Source of the DNA: Rhabditoides inermis
Taxonomy: Eukaryota; Nematoda; Chromadorea; Rhabditida; Rhabditidae
NCBI GenBank assembly: GCA_963966185.1
Contig: CAWZYM010000203.1
Span: 279,278-343,277, forward strand
Length of the DNA: 64,000 nt
Direction of reading: 5' to 3'
Positions 1 through 30,343 of the stretch are shown here, piece after piece. A model generated the notes under the pieces. That model had not been told where the DNA came from. It searched no databases and worked only from the letters and a program-made list of their open reading frames with translations. A program made the translations under genes and the position numbers. The first letter of the stretch is position 1. The number at the start of each line of letters is the position of its first letter.

Positions 1-1034
1 CAGTGGCGTATATCAGAACCGTGTGGTGATGAAATTTGCAAGTTTGCACGAAATCACCACGCACCGAGGTGCACGTATGTTTCAGGCAAAGTTGCAAACA
101 GGAATCGCACCCGTTGCCGCGAGAGTGATAGCCACACTCTTTTCCACTGCGCCACGCAGCGCACTGGGTCATCACGCACAAAGCCCTTCCCCATTGTATG
201 CTGACGATCTAAAAGTGTCTTACGCGTTCAGTCCCCTCGATCGCTCGATCTCTCCGCGCGCACTATGTTTCAGCGAGCAGTCGACTGTGTTTCTGAGTGG
301 TCGATTGAGTGGGGTCTCACCATATCTGCTAGCAAAACACAGGTTCTTCACTTGGGCAAACGAAGTCCGCTCTATGCATATTCCCTTGGCACAGTGTCTC
401 TAGAATCCCCAGAGTGTTAAAGATCATGGTGTGTATATCTCTGCTCGCCTCTCTTTCGATGACTACATTAAAAGGCATTGTCGATCGCACTCTTTGGGGA
501 ATCAATGACTTCTTACGGGCATACCGTACCCGCAGTTTAGCCGTTCTTTGCAAAGCATTTGTGACATACTACCGCTGTAAGCTGGAGTACTGTACTGAGC
601 TCTGGAATCCCTCCGGTGTGCGCTCAGTGAATCTTATTGAGGGCGTTCAACGGTATTTCACCAGACGAATCTGCCATAGAAATGGCATTTTCAATCTAGG
701 ATACTCGGCTAGACTCTGCCTGCTAGGCTTGGAGACTCTCGAGTCACGACGAGCAGTCAATGATATTGCCTACATACATGAAATCGTACACGGTCGCACC
801 GTCTTTGATTCCTCTGCCATCTATAATATCATTTCCACATCATCGAGACACTCTCACTGCCACCGTATCGTACCCTCTTTTGATCCGTCCGTTAGAACGC
901 AACCATTCATTCACCGCAAGTTTCGAATATGGAATTCCTTACCATCTAACACTGTAGCTATCAGAGACACCGGTTCTTTTAAAGAGGAGGTTAGAAAATG
1001 CATGATTGAACCATCTCGCATCCGCGCTTCCTGA
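1..1034 (+). pseudogene. Degenerate LINE reverse-transcriptase 3' end (CR1/Jockey-like)
   Basis: The last part, 414-1034, reads as the C-terminal region after the RT palm of CR1/Jockey-type LINEs: a 'YYRCKLEYCTELWNP' segment followed by 'LIEGVQRYFTRR', then 'RLCLLGLETLESRR', and near the end 'RKFRIWNSLPS'. Upstream, around 280-480, RT-like peptides ('WSIEWGLTISASKTQVLHLG', then 'VKDHGVYISARLSFDDYI') continue in other frames, so at least two frameshifts and a stop separate the pieces. It is a dead, 5'-cut copy that starts before the window. The family is inferred from motif order only; RTE or another LINE clade is possible. Confidence 0.65.
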
Positions 1035-1306
1035 TCGATACGGGCACGGGCTCCCCAGTATTGACCAGTATATACAACAGAGCACCTTTATTTCAAATAC
1101 ATATGTCTGTTGTATTGTTCCATACGCATTTGTATCTGTTTTACCAATCTTTGATTTGATTTTAATCACAAATACGTTGCACCACTTATTACAGCCACAT
1201 ATTTTGTCCCCATATGTTACCTGAACACGCAATGATAAACAATTGAATACAAACGAACTCGATTTTCAGCACTCCTCAAGAACTCAATTCTTTTCTACCG
1301 TTTTTT
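1035..1306. other. Short AT-rich intergenic stretch
   Basis: Between the LINE remnant and the 42-bp minisatellite. It may include the LINE 3' untranslated tail. I see no gene or clear repeat in it. Confidence 0.3.
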
Positions 1307-1684
1307 TTGTTTAAAAAATTTCAGTTTTTTGAAAGCAGCTCAAACTACTATCGATTCGTGATTCTTATTTTTGCAAGCAGCTCAAATAGCTCTCCTACCG
1401 TAACCTATTTTTCTGCAAGCAGCTCAAATTATTATCCTACTGTAGACAGTATTTTTGCAAGCAGCTTAAATTATTATCCTACTGTAACTTTTATGTTTGC
1501 AAGCAGCTCAAACTATTCTCCTACCATAACCCATATTTTTGCAAGCAGCTCAAATAATTCTCCTACCGTAACCCATATTTTTGCAAGCAGCTCAAATTAT
1601 TCTCCTACCGTAACCTTTATTTTTGCAAAAAGCTCAAATTATCATGTTACCGTAGCCTTTATTTTTGCAAGAAGATCAAATTAG
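1307..1684 (+). repeat. 42-bp tandem minisatellite, about 9 units, open in one frame
   Basis: The motif GCAAGCAGCTCAAAT recurs at 1373, 1415, 1457, 1499, 1541, 1583, 1625 and 1667, exactly 42 bp apart, with a more diverged unit at 1331. Because 42 is a multiple of 3, the plus strand stays open and would give a 14-residue repeat of the type FASSSNYSPTVTFI. No splice context, signal peptide or neighbouring exon supports translation, so I treat it as a minisatellite rather than a gene. Confidence 0.85.
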
Positions 1685-3033
1685 GCGCAGCCTCGCTCTC
1701 TCATCAGTTTACGAAAAGTTGTTGCGAAAAAAGAAATCAGATCAAAACAAGCCACTCGAAAGAGAACTGACAGTTATGCTCTACTCGGTGATGTAAGTGA
1801 ATCAAAAACGAACTTGGCCGCATTGTGATAGAGACTGTGCGTAGGGTACATCGAAAGAAGACTTCAGCCATGAGTATGGCTTGCGGGTGACAGTGCTACT
1901 GGCTCTGCCAGAAAGGAGTTCTAGTACGGCTTGTTCCCGTGTTCGGTTCGACCATCCGCAGAGTGCGGACGGCCTATCCAGCGACACCCACGTGGAGGCC
2001 CAACGGAAATCGCCGCCAGTGTAGAATAATATGTTTCAAGAAAATGGTGCCTGAAGAAAATTGGACATTCCCTTGACAATAAATTGCTCTGATTCATGTG
2101 CGTCCTGAATCATTAATGAAACTGAACCCTCCATTCGGGGCAGAGAGTTCGGGGCATTCGGGGCATTCGGGGCACAGACTTTGAGCCTTGACAACATCTG
2201 AGGTTCTTGTTAGTGAATACATTTTGTGCGTGTCATTATCATGTTTGCGATTGCAAATAAACATTCGATTTTATTGATTTGATAAATCTCTTTTTGCGTG
2301 TGCGTATTGTTCATCCATTTTCAGTGATAAACGTGCATGGAGACTGTTTTAGAGTATGAGTGCCGATCTTTATTAGATCATTCATTTGGTTTTTTACCAC
2401 TTGTCAGCGCAGCTGGCGCGCCGCTGAGGTCTCTCTCGCTCTCTCTCTCTAGTTCGGTCACTCGTTCGTCTGACCACTCACTCATTGCAGTCTGACCGCG
2501 CCGTCGGCGGCTCATGGAGGCGGGCCGATCCGCTCTACTCCCGCCGGACAGAAGACTCTAGCACACTCACCACCGGCAGTACAGAAGCAGCGGCTCAGTC
2601 GGAGAGCTCCGACAGTCAAGTCGGCAGCACGTCACTATGTCAAGCCAGCTCTGAGAGCAGGCCTGTCATCCCTGTCCCTTTCCCCACTATATTCCTTTAC
2701 CATTGATCATAAACCTCTATGCCATGATCTGTGTTCGGGTGTTTTGTGGTCGTGACTCTGGGGACTGTAGGAATGGTTTGTCATGGTTCTCTCTCTTGTC
2801 GTCTGGCTCCTCCGCGCACAATCGAGACTCTCGGTTCTCTCTTCGGAGGTGTCCTTGGGCAAGACCTATGTCCTCCGGGATATAGATCCTCTGATTCACT
2901 GTTAGACATGGTCACTTCGCGATGTTCAAGCCTCATCTACCAAATCCAGGCAAAACTCACGCTGCACCGTTCCAGCCAAAACCCCCCAATTTCTCATTGC
3001 AGTATTGTGTTTGCTATCAGAATACTTATCATG
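1685..3033. other. Intergenic region, no recognised gene
   Basis: Contains a short repeat of the motif TTCGGGGCA near 2135-2170 and a small CT run near 2430. A 220-bp stretch at 2485-2706 is open on the plus strand and serine/threonine-rich, but I recognise no family and see no exon structure. Probably mixed repeat remnants. Confidence 0.3.
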
Positions 3034-3264
3034 TTAAAGGATTTATCCGGACAATGTAATCTTGCCTGATCTTCAGGTTGGGGTCGTTTTTGTTCTCGTC
3101 AATGAAACCTTCTTTTGAAAATTTATAAACTTGGAAAAATGGTTTGTATTTTCACCAACTTTTCTGCGCAAACAGAACTTCAAAACTCGTCTTCATTGAA
3201 GAGAACGAAAGCGACCCCGTCCTGAAGATCAGGGAATAATACATTGTCCGGATACATCCTTTAA
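3034..3264. mobile_element. MITE with TTAA ends, copy 1
   Basis: 231-bp element beginning TTAAAGGATTTATCCGGACA and ending with the inverted complement (TGTCCGGATACATCCTTTAA). The two ends stay complementary over roughly 60 bp, including CCTGATCTTCAGG-type sequence. Copy 2 lies at 23259-23487 inside a kinase intron and is similar along its whole length. The TTAA at both outer ends fits a piggyBac-type TTAA target, but could also be part of the inverted repeat. No coding capacity. Confidence 0.8.
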
Positions 3265-4293
3265 CATTGTAACCTGCTGATAAAAATGAAAATAAATAAA
3301 AGTCACTATAGATGTTGAAAATCAAAATTCAAGTTTACGTTTCTTGCATCCCCAAGAAGAGTCGAAACACATAGTGCAAGGCATTAAGCCAGTATAAAAA
3401 GACTAACCACTACTTTAGTTAAGAAATTCGCGAAAAAGCTAGTGTTTTGCGAGTTTCTTGAATCTCGCGTCGTTGATCATTATAGTACGACACGAATGGT
3501 TGTGTTTTCGCCTAGTCGCTGTTCGCTTTCTCGTTTTCATTTTCATTTTCATTCTCATCGTCTATTCGCATTCTACGCCACGCGCGATTGAAACGGTGCG
3601 CTGCCATGCCCCCGTCTTGTAATCCCCTCTCATTTATTTACTTCCATCCTTTCCCCCACCCTTTCACTCTTTACTTGTTCTCCTCTCTCTCTCACCGCTG
3701 GTCCTGAATTATTCCTGTGTGAAAGATTCGTCCCGAACGTGTGCATGTATGTCATGGATTCATTTTCTACTTTAAAAATGCGTTTGTACAAAGTCAGAGT
3801 GAGTAAAAGTACTCATACAATCGAGATATTGAATGTGCTGGAATCGTGGTTGGCTAATCTCGGCTGCACATGTCGAGTCTTCCTCGTCCTTATTTTCACT
3901 CCTCGGGTAGATTGAAGGAAGAGATGAAGCCAATCTCACAGTGTGTCAATCTCTCTCCCACACAACACATCGACCGCCACCGTCGAGAGGGGCTCGCGAA
4001 TCGCGAATCGCGTATGCCCGCGATTGCGAATCGCACTCGCGACTCTCGCATGTTCCTGTCTGTATGCACTCGTGCGTGAGCCATGCTCATTGCCCGTGTG
4101 CGTCTTTTGTGTGCGGACATCATGCGAGAGAGGGGGGGGGAGAGAGAGAGAGGGGGGGGAGAGGGAGAGAGAGAGCTTCCCAATGTCTTCCCCCCTCTCT
4201 CCTCCCTCCCTCATCCCGCTCCATGGATCTGCTAATCGCGCGGCTCGGCGTGTGAAACGCTTTCTTTCATTTCGCCACCTCTCACTCAGAGTG

Positions 4294-4356
<63 letters not shown>

Positions 4357-4510
4357 TTAGTCACTCTCTAATTGCTGGTCCCGCGCCTGGTCGAGAGTTC
4401 GTGTGAAAAACGACAACCGCCTCGTATTCATATATGTACGACACAATGACTGGGCATGCAAGGGCGCGTGCTCTCAGGCCCGCGCAATTGCTTCCCTTTC
4501 CTCATCCCAC

Positions 4511-4558
<48 letters not shown>

Positions 4559-4902
4559 GGAGAGAGAGAGTTGCTGTGATTGCGAGATAGGGGCAGCGTC
4601 TTCGACACACCGCATCCCTCACAGTAATTGTATTAATCCTGTGCTCTATCGATGCACATCTTGCCTGCTGCTCCTTCTCCTTTCTTGTGCTCCTCCTCCT
4701 CCTCCCTCTGCTCCTTCTGCTCCTTCGTGTGTGGTAGATTGACTCGGGGCGATTATCGCTCCCCTCTAATGCGAAAGAGTGAGAAGGAGGAGGAGTAGGA
4801 GAGAGAGTCTCACTCTTTTCTCCCGCATCCGGATATATTAGATCTGCCGGGCGTCGCGTTCTGTCTCGCACTTTCTGATAATCTCCCTGCTCCATCTTCC
4901 TG

Positions 4903-4951
<49 letters not shown>

Positions 4952-5181
4952 GCTTGCCAGAGTCTGACTACAAAAGGCGTTCGAGCCTTCAATTCTCAGA
5001 GTGACTGTGTGTGTCTTTCTACGTGCAATTACTGATGAGAACCTCTCTGTTCCATATGTATATGTTCGACTTATATTCCGGAGGCTGCGCTTCAGTAATC
5101 CACATGCCTCCACTGCTAGTCTACTAGCCTACCGACAATTAACGCCATATTCAATGTGTACCTCTCCCGATGGTGGAGAGA

Positions 5182-5227
<46 letters not shown>

Positions 5228-5383
5228 GGGAGAGAGCGTCACGCGATTCTGGATTCTTCCCCTCCTCTCTCTCTCAAGAGGGCTCCCCTGTATCCATACG
5301 ATGATATGCCGATGCGTCGGTCGGCGTAAATTAGACGATGCTAGGTAGGACGAGAGAGGGTGAGAGAGAGAGGGGGGAGGGGA

Positions 5384-5427
<44 letters not shown>

Positions 5428-5529
5428 GGAATCTGACACTTCACAACACCACGCGCCGAGATTCATGTATCAATATGTTATTGTGTATGAATCCTTTACG
5501 GTTCTTGAAACCCTCTCTCACTCACTCAC

Positions 5530-5566
<37 letters not shown>

Positions 5567-5912
5567 CTTCCCTCCGACATGCACATGCGTGATTCGCATT
5601 CGCATCGATACATGCAATTTCCCTCCGCTCTCATCCCGGCAGTTGCGGTGGGATTCTCACCACTGTATATCTCCTGTAGTCTCCCTCTCTCCCTCTCTCT
5701 CTCTCTCTTTCTCTTTCTCTCTCTCTCTCCCCTTCCTTCCCCTCTCTCCCTCCCCTCTCTCCTCGTCTATTTGTTATTATACATTGTTCGCGTATTTTCT
5801 TATCGATTATGAATTCATTCATTCCACCCCCATCATCCTATCGCATCGTAGGATCCCGTTTGTGTTCATCCTATCCCCTTCACCTATCTTCCTCTCCCTC
5901 TCTCCCTCTCTC

Positions 5913-5947
<35 letters not shown>

Positions 5948-6687
5948 GTGAGGGTGTTCGCGGTCTCCATTGCACTACAATGCGATTGCAAATGTCGCCA
6001 TCTCACCTCGTTTTTTCTCTCTCCTCTCCCGACCTTGCGTCTTCCCATCAATGCTGGCATATTTGTTTCCCTAGAGTTTTTCATCGCTTGTAATTTCCCC
6101 TCGCCATGTTTCACACGCGCGGTGTGTGTGAGGGAGTTCGTGTAATTCGCGGAAACCCAATCATACAAATGTGTTTCCACCTCCTTCCTCTCACTTTTCC
6201 CCGACACGCGCGCGTCTCCGGACTTTTTCATGACATTCATGAACATGACATTTTTATTTTGTTTTATATGTTCTAACTTACTACAGTGTTTGAACTTAGC
6301 TTCGCGTGATCGATATTCACGCAAAAATGTTGTGCAGATGGACACATCATACAATGGCTTCAGACTTTCTCGACTTATTTATCCGCCCCTAATCCCTAAT
6401 CCCCAATGTCTCTCGTCAAAGGAATGTGTTGCAAAACCCCCTACAGATGCTTTCATGTGATCGATAACGTTTTTATATCGTATGTTTCTCATAAGCTGTC
6501 GTCGGAAAATCGCTGGGCTATAGTGTCGTGTCAGTCTTCATTCGACTCCCACAGAGTACCTATTCACCAGAGTAATTTCTTATTTTCTTCATCTTTTGTC
6601 TTTTGTGTGTGGCACAGTGTGAACTGTAGTAATTAATTATATTGAATCGCGGGCTACATTTTGCCTTTTACCATTCTCATTTTTCAG
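3265..6687. other. Upstream region of the kinase gene, microsatellite-rich
   Basis: No gene recognised. Holds TTTTCA repeats near 3530-3560 and many CT or GA tracts, e.g. 4292-4352 (CT), 4515-4570 (GA), 4905-4948 (CT), 5170-5235 (GA), 5380-5423 (GA), 5520-5563 (CT), 5680-5760 (CT) and 5895-5945 (CT). The many open frames here are poly Ser-Leu or Arg-Glu artefacts of these tracts. The kinase promoter should lie in this stretch, but I cannot place it. Confidence 0.5.
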
Positions 6688-25834
<19,147 letters not shown>

Positions 25835-26811
25835 GAAGTGAAAGATAGCTATAGTTCTTTGCTCGCAATAAGTTGCGCACGGTGGGGTAAATCAGAGGAT
25901 GAGTCAGCTCTCGGCAACAGCGTGCAAAACAAGAGAGGAAGACGGTTATGGCTCCGTATTCCGAACTGCAAGCGAGGTAGATCGAAAACTATCGCTTTGG
26001 CGCAGGGTTTAATAATGTGGTTGGTGGTTGACACGTGGGAGAATAACTTTTTAACATAATGTTTTTTGGGCTGATCGAAGCCGCATACTGTAATGGAAGA
26101 AGGCTCTATAAAGATGCTATCCACCGGATGAGGCTTTGCTATAGGGAGCAAAACCTTTTGCGGTATCAATTCAAAATTCAATTCAACATTTATCCGCTTG
26201 ATGAGACACCTACGTGCCGTCGACGACACGATCGCCACCCGCCCCGCTGACGTCTGCCGAGTGATCCGGCTCTTCTACAACGCTCTCTTCGACACTGCCT
26301 GATGGCTGCCGTTCCCGCCGTTCGACGTGGATGAACCGCTACCGGAGGAGTTCACTGCCGAGGAGATTCGTCGCGTTCTGGTCTATGTCTGCACTTGGCC
26401 AATGTGTTAATGGATCTCCTCGCCGATCATGGATATCCCAGGTCAACATTTCTAACAGTCTGATGGATGCGACAATCAATCTATATAATATTTTTTTTTA
26501 AATCTTATTTTGGACTCATTTGCTCGTACCCTTTTTCCCCAATTACAACATTCAAGGTATGGTCAGTCTCTACGAAACAGTCTCTTTTAAACGCCTTCGG
26601 AACACGCGGTTTGGTCGTGTTTCGAAGGCTTCTCGAAGACAGTATGGAAGGCGTTTCGAAGAGACTGACCGCTACTTCATCTAAACTGCACGGCGTCCGT
26701 TCTTCCGTCCGTTCAATTCGCATTTGCACATTCTCCCCTGCCACCCTTGCCTCCTTCCCGTCTGGCCTGTCATTTCCTTCCCCCTCATCCTTCCTGGTCG
26801 GACGCGTCGCG
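25835..26811. other. Intergenic region with repeat remnants
   Basis: Around 26180-26460 the plus strand reads in pieces like the start of a retroelement polymerase region ('PLPEEFTAEEIRRVL') with stops, preceded by an ATTCAATTCAACATTTATCCG sequence that also occurs near 11960. Around 26570-26670 a short inverted repeat (GGTCAGTCTCT ... AGAGACTGACC) looks like a decayed MITE. No intact gene. Confidence 0.4.
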
Positions 26812-26967
26812 ATGATATGGCACTTCCCCAAGACCGTATTGGTCATGTTCGCTGTCTACTTTGTTATTGTGAGTCTCTCTCTTTCTCTCTCTCTCTCTCC
26901 ATCTCTCTCTCCCTCTCTCTCCTTCCCTCTCTCTCCTTCCCTCTCTCCCTCCCTCTCTCTCCCTCCC

Positions 26968-27007
<40 letters not shown>

Positions 27008-30000
27008 CAAAGCCTTCTTTCCAGTCCATTCCCGGCATGAGCCACCTCTACACTTCGTATGAGTTCATCAAGGCGTTCGACTTTTCGAGCAGCGCGAGGT
27101 GATTATCGATTGATTATCGATTGCATATCGACTGCTTTTCCAGTTTGGCGGTCAAGGAAGGGCCGAGTTCTCTCTCAATGTTCGCGTATGTTGGAGCGGG
27201 TATCCTGGTAGACAACTGGCTAGGGCGCTACAGAGCCCTCCTCATCTACATGACTGTTCTAGCTCTGCGTGAGTCTCTCTCTCCCTCCCTCTCTCTCTCT
27301 CTCTCTCTCTTTCTCTGCCTCTCTCTATCTCTATCTGTCTCCCCCACCCCTTCTCATTCTCATTTTACAGCCTTCGCCCTCTACTTTGCCAGCTCATTTG
27401 GAATGCACACCTTTGGACAGGTAAGACTGTTACTTGATCGCCCCCTGTTATTTGTATATGTAGAAAGCCAGTCGGATTGCATTTGTGCTGGTAGCATAAA
27501 AACTCTTGATATACGATAAGGAATTGATACACAACAACGAATTCGAGTCTGACTTTGGCTTCGTCTATGCTTGATCATATAATCGAGACACTTGGGGTGG
27601 AAAATGATGAGAGATGACTATTCATATCAAATAAAGTCATAGGTTATCCAGAAAGTACATAATACAAAGTACAATGCACAAATGTACAAATCAGTACATC
27701 TACTTGATCTACTTCAGTACATCTACTTCGCGAGCATCCCTATTTCTCTATGCTTCGGCGCTATAGGCAAGGCAGTCCTGCAGCCGTTCATTGCAGATCA
27801 AGTGAGTACCGGGTACCGGATAGAGAAGAGGGGTAATCATATTCATTCTTCAACTTGACATTCAAGTTGTTGTTGATATGCTTTGTAGAAGACAGTCGTA
27901 GTCTATGTGTGAAACTTGGAGTTATCTGTTCTTTCAAGCTCCCGTTGCGAATCTTGTCACCTCTACAGTCCAGGGAATGTTTAGTTCCGCTACTCTCTCA
28001 CTCCGCGCATCCATCCCGCATTGGAAAACTCGACTCGCGCGAAACTTCGAATTTGAATTTGTTTGCGTGATCTCGATGTCTATCGATTTCTAGCCGCCTC
28101 GCACTCTCTTAACTCTTGCGCTCTCTAGTGGCGGCAACTGATTTGCGCACCCACTGTAGGTGAAGGACGCGCCGCCGGCGATGGTGGCTTCGATCTTCTC
28201 CTGGATATACATTCTACACAACGTCAGCGCCACCATTGCACTATTTGCAGTGTCCATGATTAGGGTGAGGAGAGAGAGAGGGGGGAGAGGGAGAGGGAGA
28301 GAGGGAGGGAAGAGAGAGAAAGAGAGAGGAAGAGGGAGAAAGAGAGAAATGCGAGAGAGGGAAAGAGGGAGAGAGGGAGAGAGAGATAGAGATTGAGAGA
28401 GAGATTGAGAGAAAGAGGAGAGAGAGAGAGAAAGAGAGAGGGGAGAGAAAGAGAGAAAGAGAGAAGAGGGGGAGAGAAGGAGAGAGGGAGAAAGAGAGAA
28501 ATGCGAAAGAGGGAGGGAGAGAGAGAGAGAGAGAGAGAGGGAGGGAGAGAGAGAGGAAGAGAAAGATAGATGGAGGGAGGGAGAGAGGAGGAGAGAGGGA
28601 GAACGAGAGAACCGCGAGAGAGAGAAAGAGGGAGGGAGAGGGAGAGAGAATGTTTCAGGAGACGATCCTCTGCTGGGGTGAGACGTGCTACGCGGCGCAC
28701 TACGGCACGCTCCTCGCCCTCATAGTTGCCGGTCAGGCCATCTTCTTCCTCGGAACGCGACTCGCATTCATCAAGGTGATTTAACCTCGAATCCTATTAT
28801 CTCGGCGATTTTCTTGAACAAAGAATGCGACGCCGTAGGATGGTAGGATCAAAGTTCAAAGTGTGTGCGTTTTCGAAATATGTCATTTGTTCTCCGATCC
28901 CGGACGGGTGAAAGGAACCACCCTGATGATGACGTGGTCATCGTTTCTTTATGAAACCATGTTCATACACTACTACTATTAAAACAATGGTAGTGAATCT
29001 GTTGTATTTTTTTCTTGTCATGTTTGTACATATTTCTTTACACGAGTTGTTTTTGCACGAGTTGTTAAAAACCCGTATAAATTAGAATCGCATTTATGTA
29101 TCAAGGTCAATTGATTTATCAGAAAGTTTACAAAACAAATCTAATCGGGTGTTGATTTTGCTGACATAGCGATCGATAGCGATATCATTCGATTTATGAG
29201 TTATGAAATGACATGTTTCCTTTTTTTTCGGAACATGTTTCTAACGTAGAAAAATCGTTTCTGTGAACACTCGCTAATAGTTTGCAATGATTGAGTGATA
29301 GGAACATTGGGCGCGTATCGGTAGTAATTGGGCGTTTCGGAAGTTATTTGATTTGAAAATTTGAGACTGTTCGTACCTTTTTTTATTTCCAGCCGCCCAC
29401 GCAGCGCAACATTATCGTCGACGTGTTTCGCTGTCTGGTGCACGCGCTCCGAAACCGCAAGGGAGAGAGTGAGTCTGAAAAAAAAAAAGATTTTCTGTTA
29501 CCACACGTCTCTGTTAATCTAAACGCCACTTTTTCTTCAAAATCTGATTCTGATTGTTTTTCATCAACAGATACTGTGTTATCAGACAGCGTCAAACCTT
29601 TATAATACTAAATTACAATGAGTCTGACCACACTCGAAATTCATCGAAACACACTGGAGAGAGTGAGTGCGAGAGGCGATGGAAATCGGATTGTTTTTCG
29701 AAACATCAAATATTGCTGAAACACACACACCATGTTTCGAAGACTTTTGCAGACGCGAAGATAGTTCATAGAAAAGTTTGACGGCTCCTTTAGAATCGGC
29801 CGAGCATGGCACTGGGACCTTTCTGGACAAGGCCCATCCCCGATACTCGCGTGCTTTTATCGCCAATGTGCACAGGGTTAGTGAATCGGCATGTTAAAAA
29901 AAATCAGAATCAGACTCATCTGACCATTTATGTATATCTCCAATCAAGCATCACACTTGTCTGAACTATGATAAAAACACAATACAACAATACCTAAAAT

Positions 30001-30298
30001 AAACATGGACATTAATGTTGCATTTTAATACTAAATTACCAAATTTGAGGTGCTGGTGGTGTCCCGCCTTCTCGTGATCTCGATCCCATTCTTCTTTATG
30101 AACGCATTCCAGTCGACCTTCGTCCAGCAATTGGTACATTTCCCTCTTTTTTCCAAAGTAACTTGTTTTAGTGGAATAACATGAACCACCGACTGTTTGC
30201 CAACTTGACACTGACCGATCAGCAGTATATGGTGGGGAGAGAGGGAGGGAGAGAGGGAGGGAGGAATATGAAGAGAGAGAGGGAGAGAGGGAGAGGGG

Positions 30299-30343
<45 letters not shown>

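Noticed and set aside
26059..26460. A gene between the kinase and the transporter
   Set aside because: Only short peptide stretches with intervening stops, resembling retroelement remnants.
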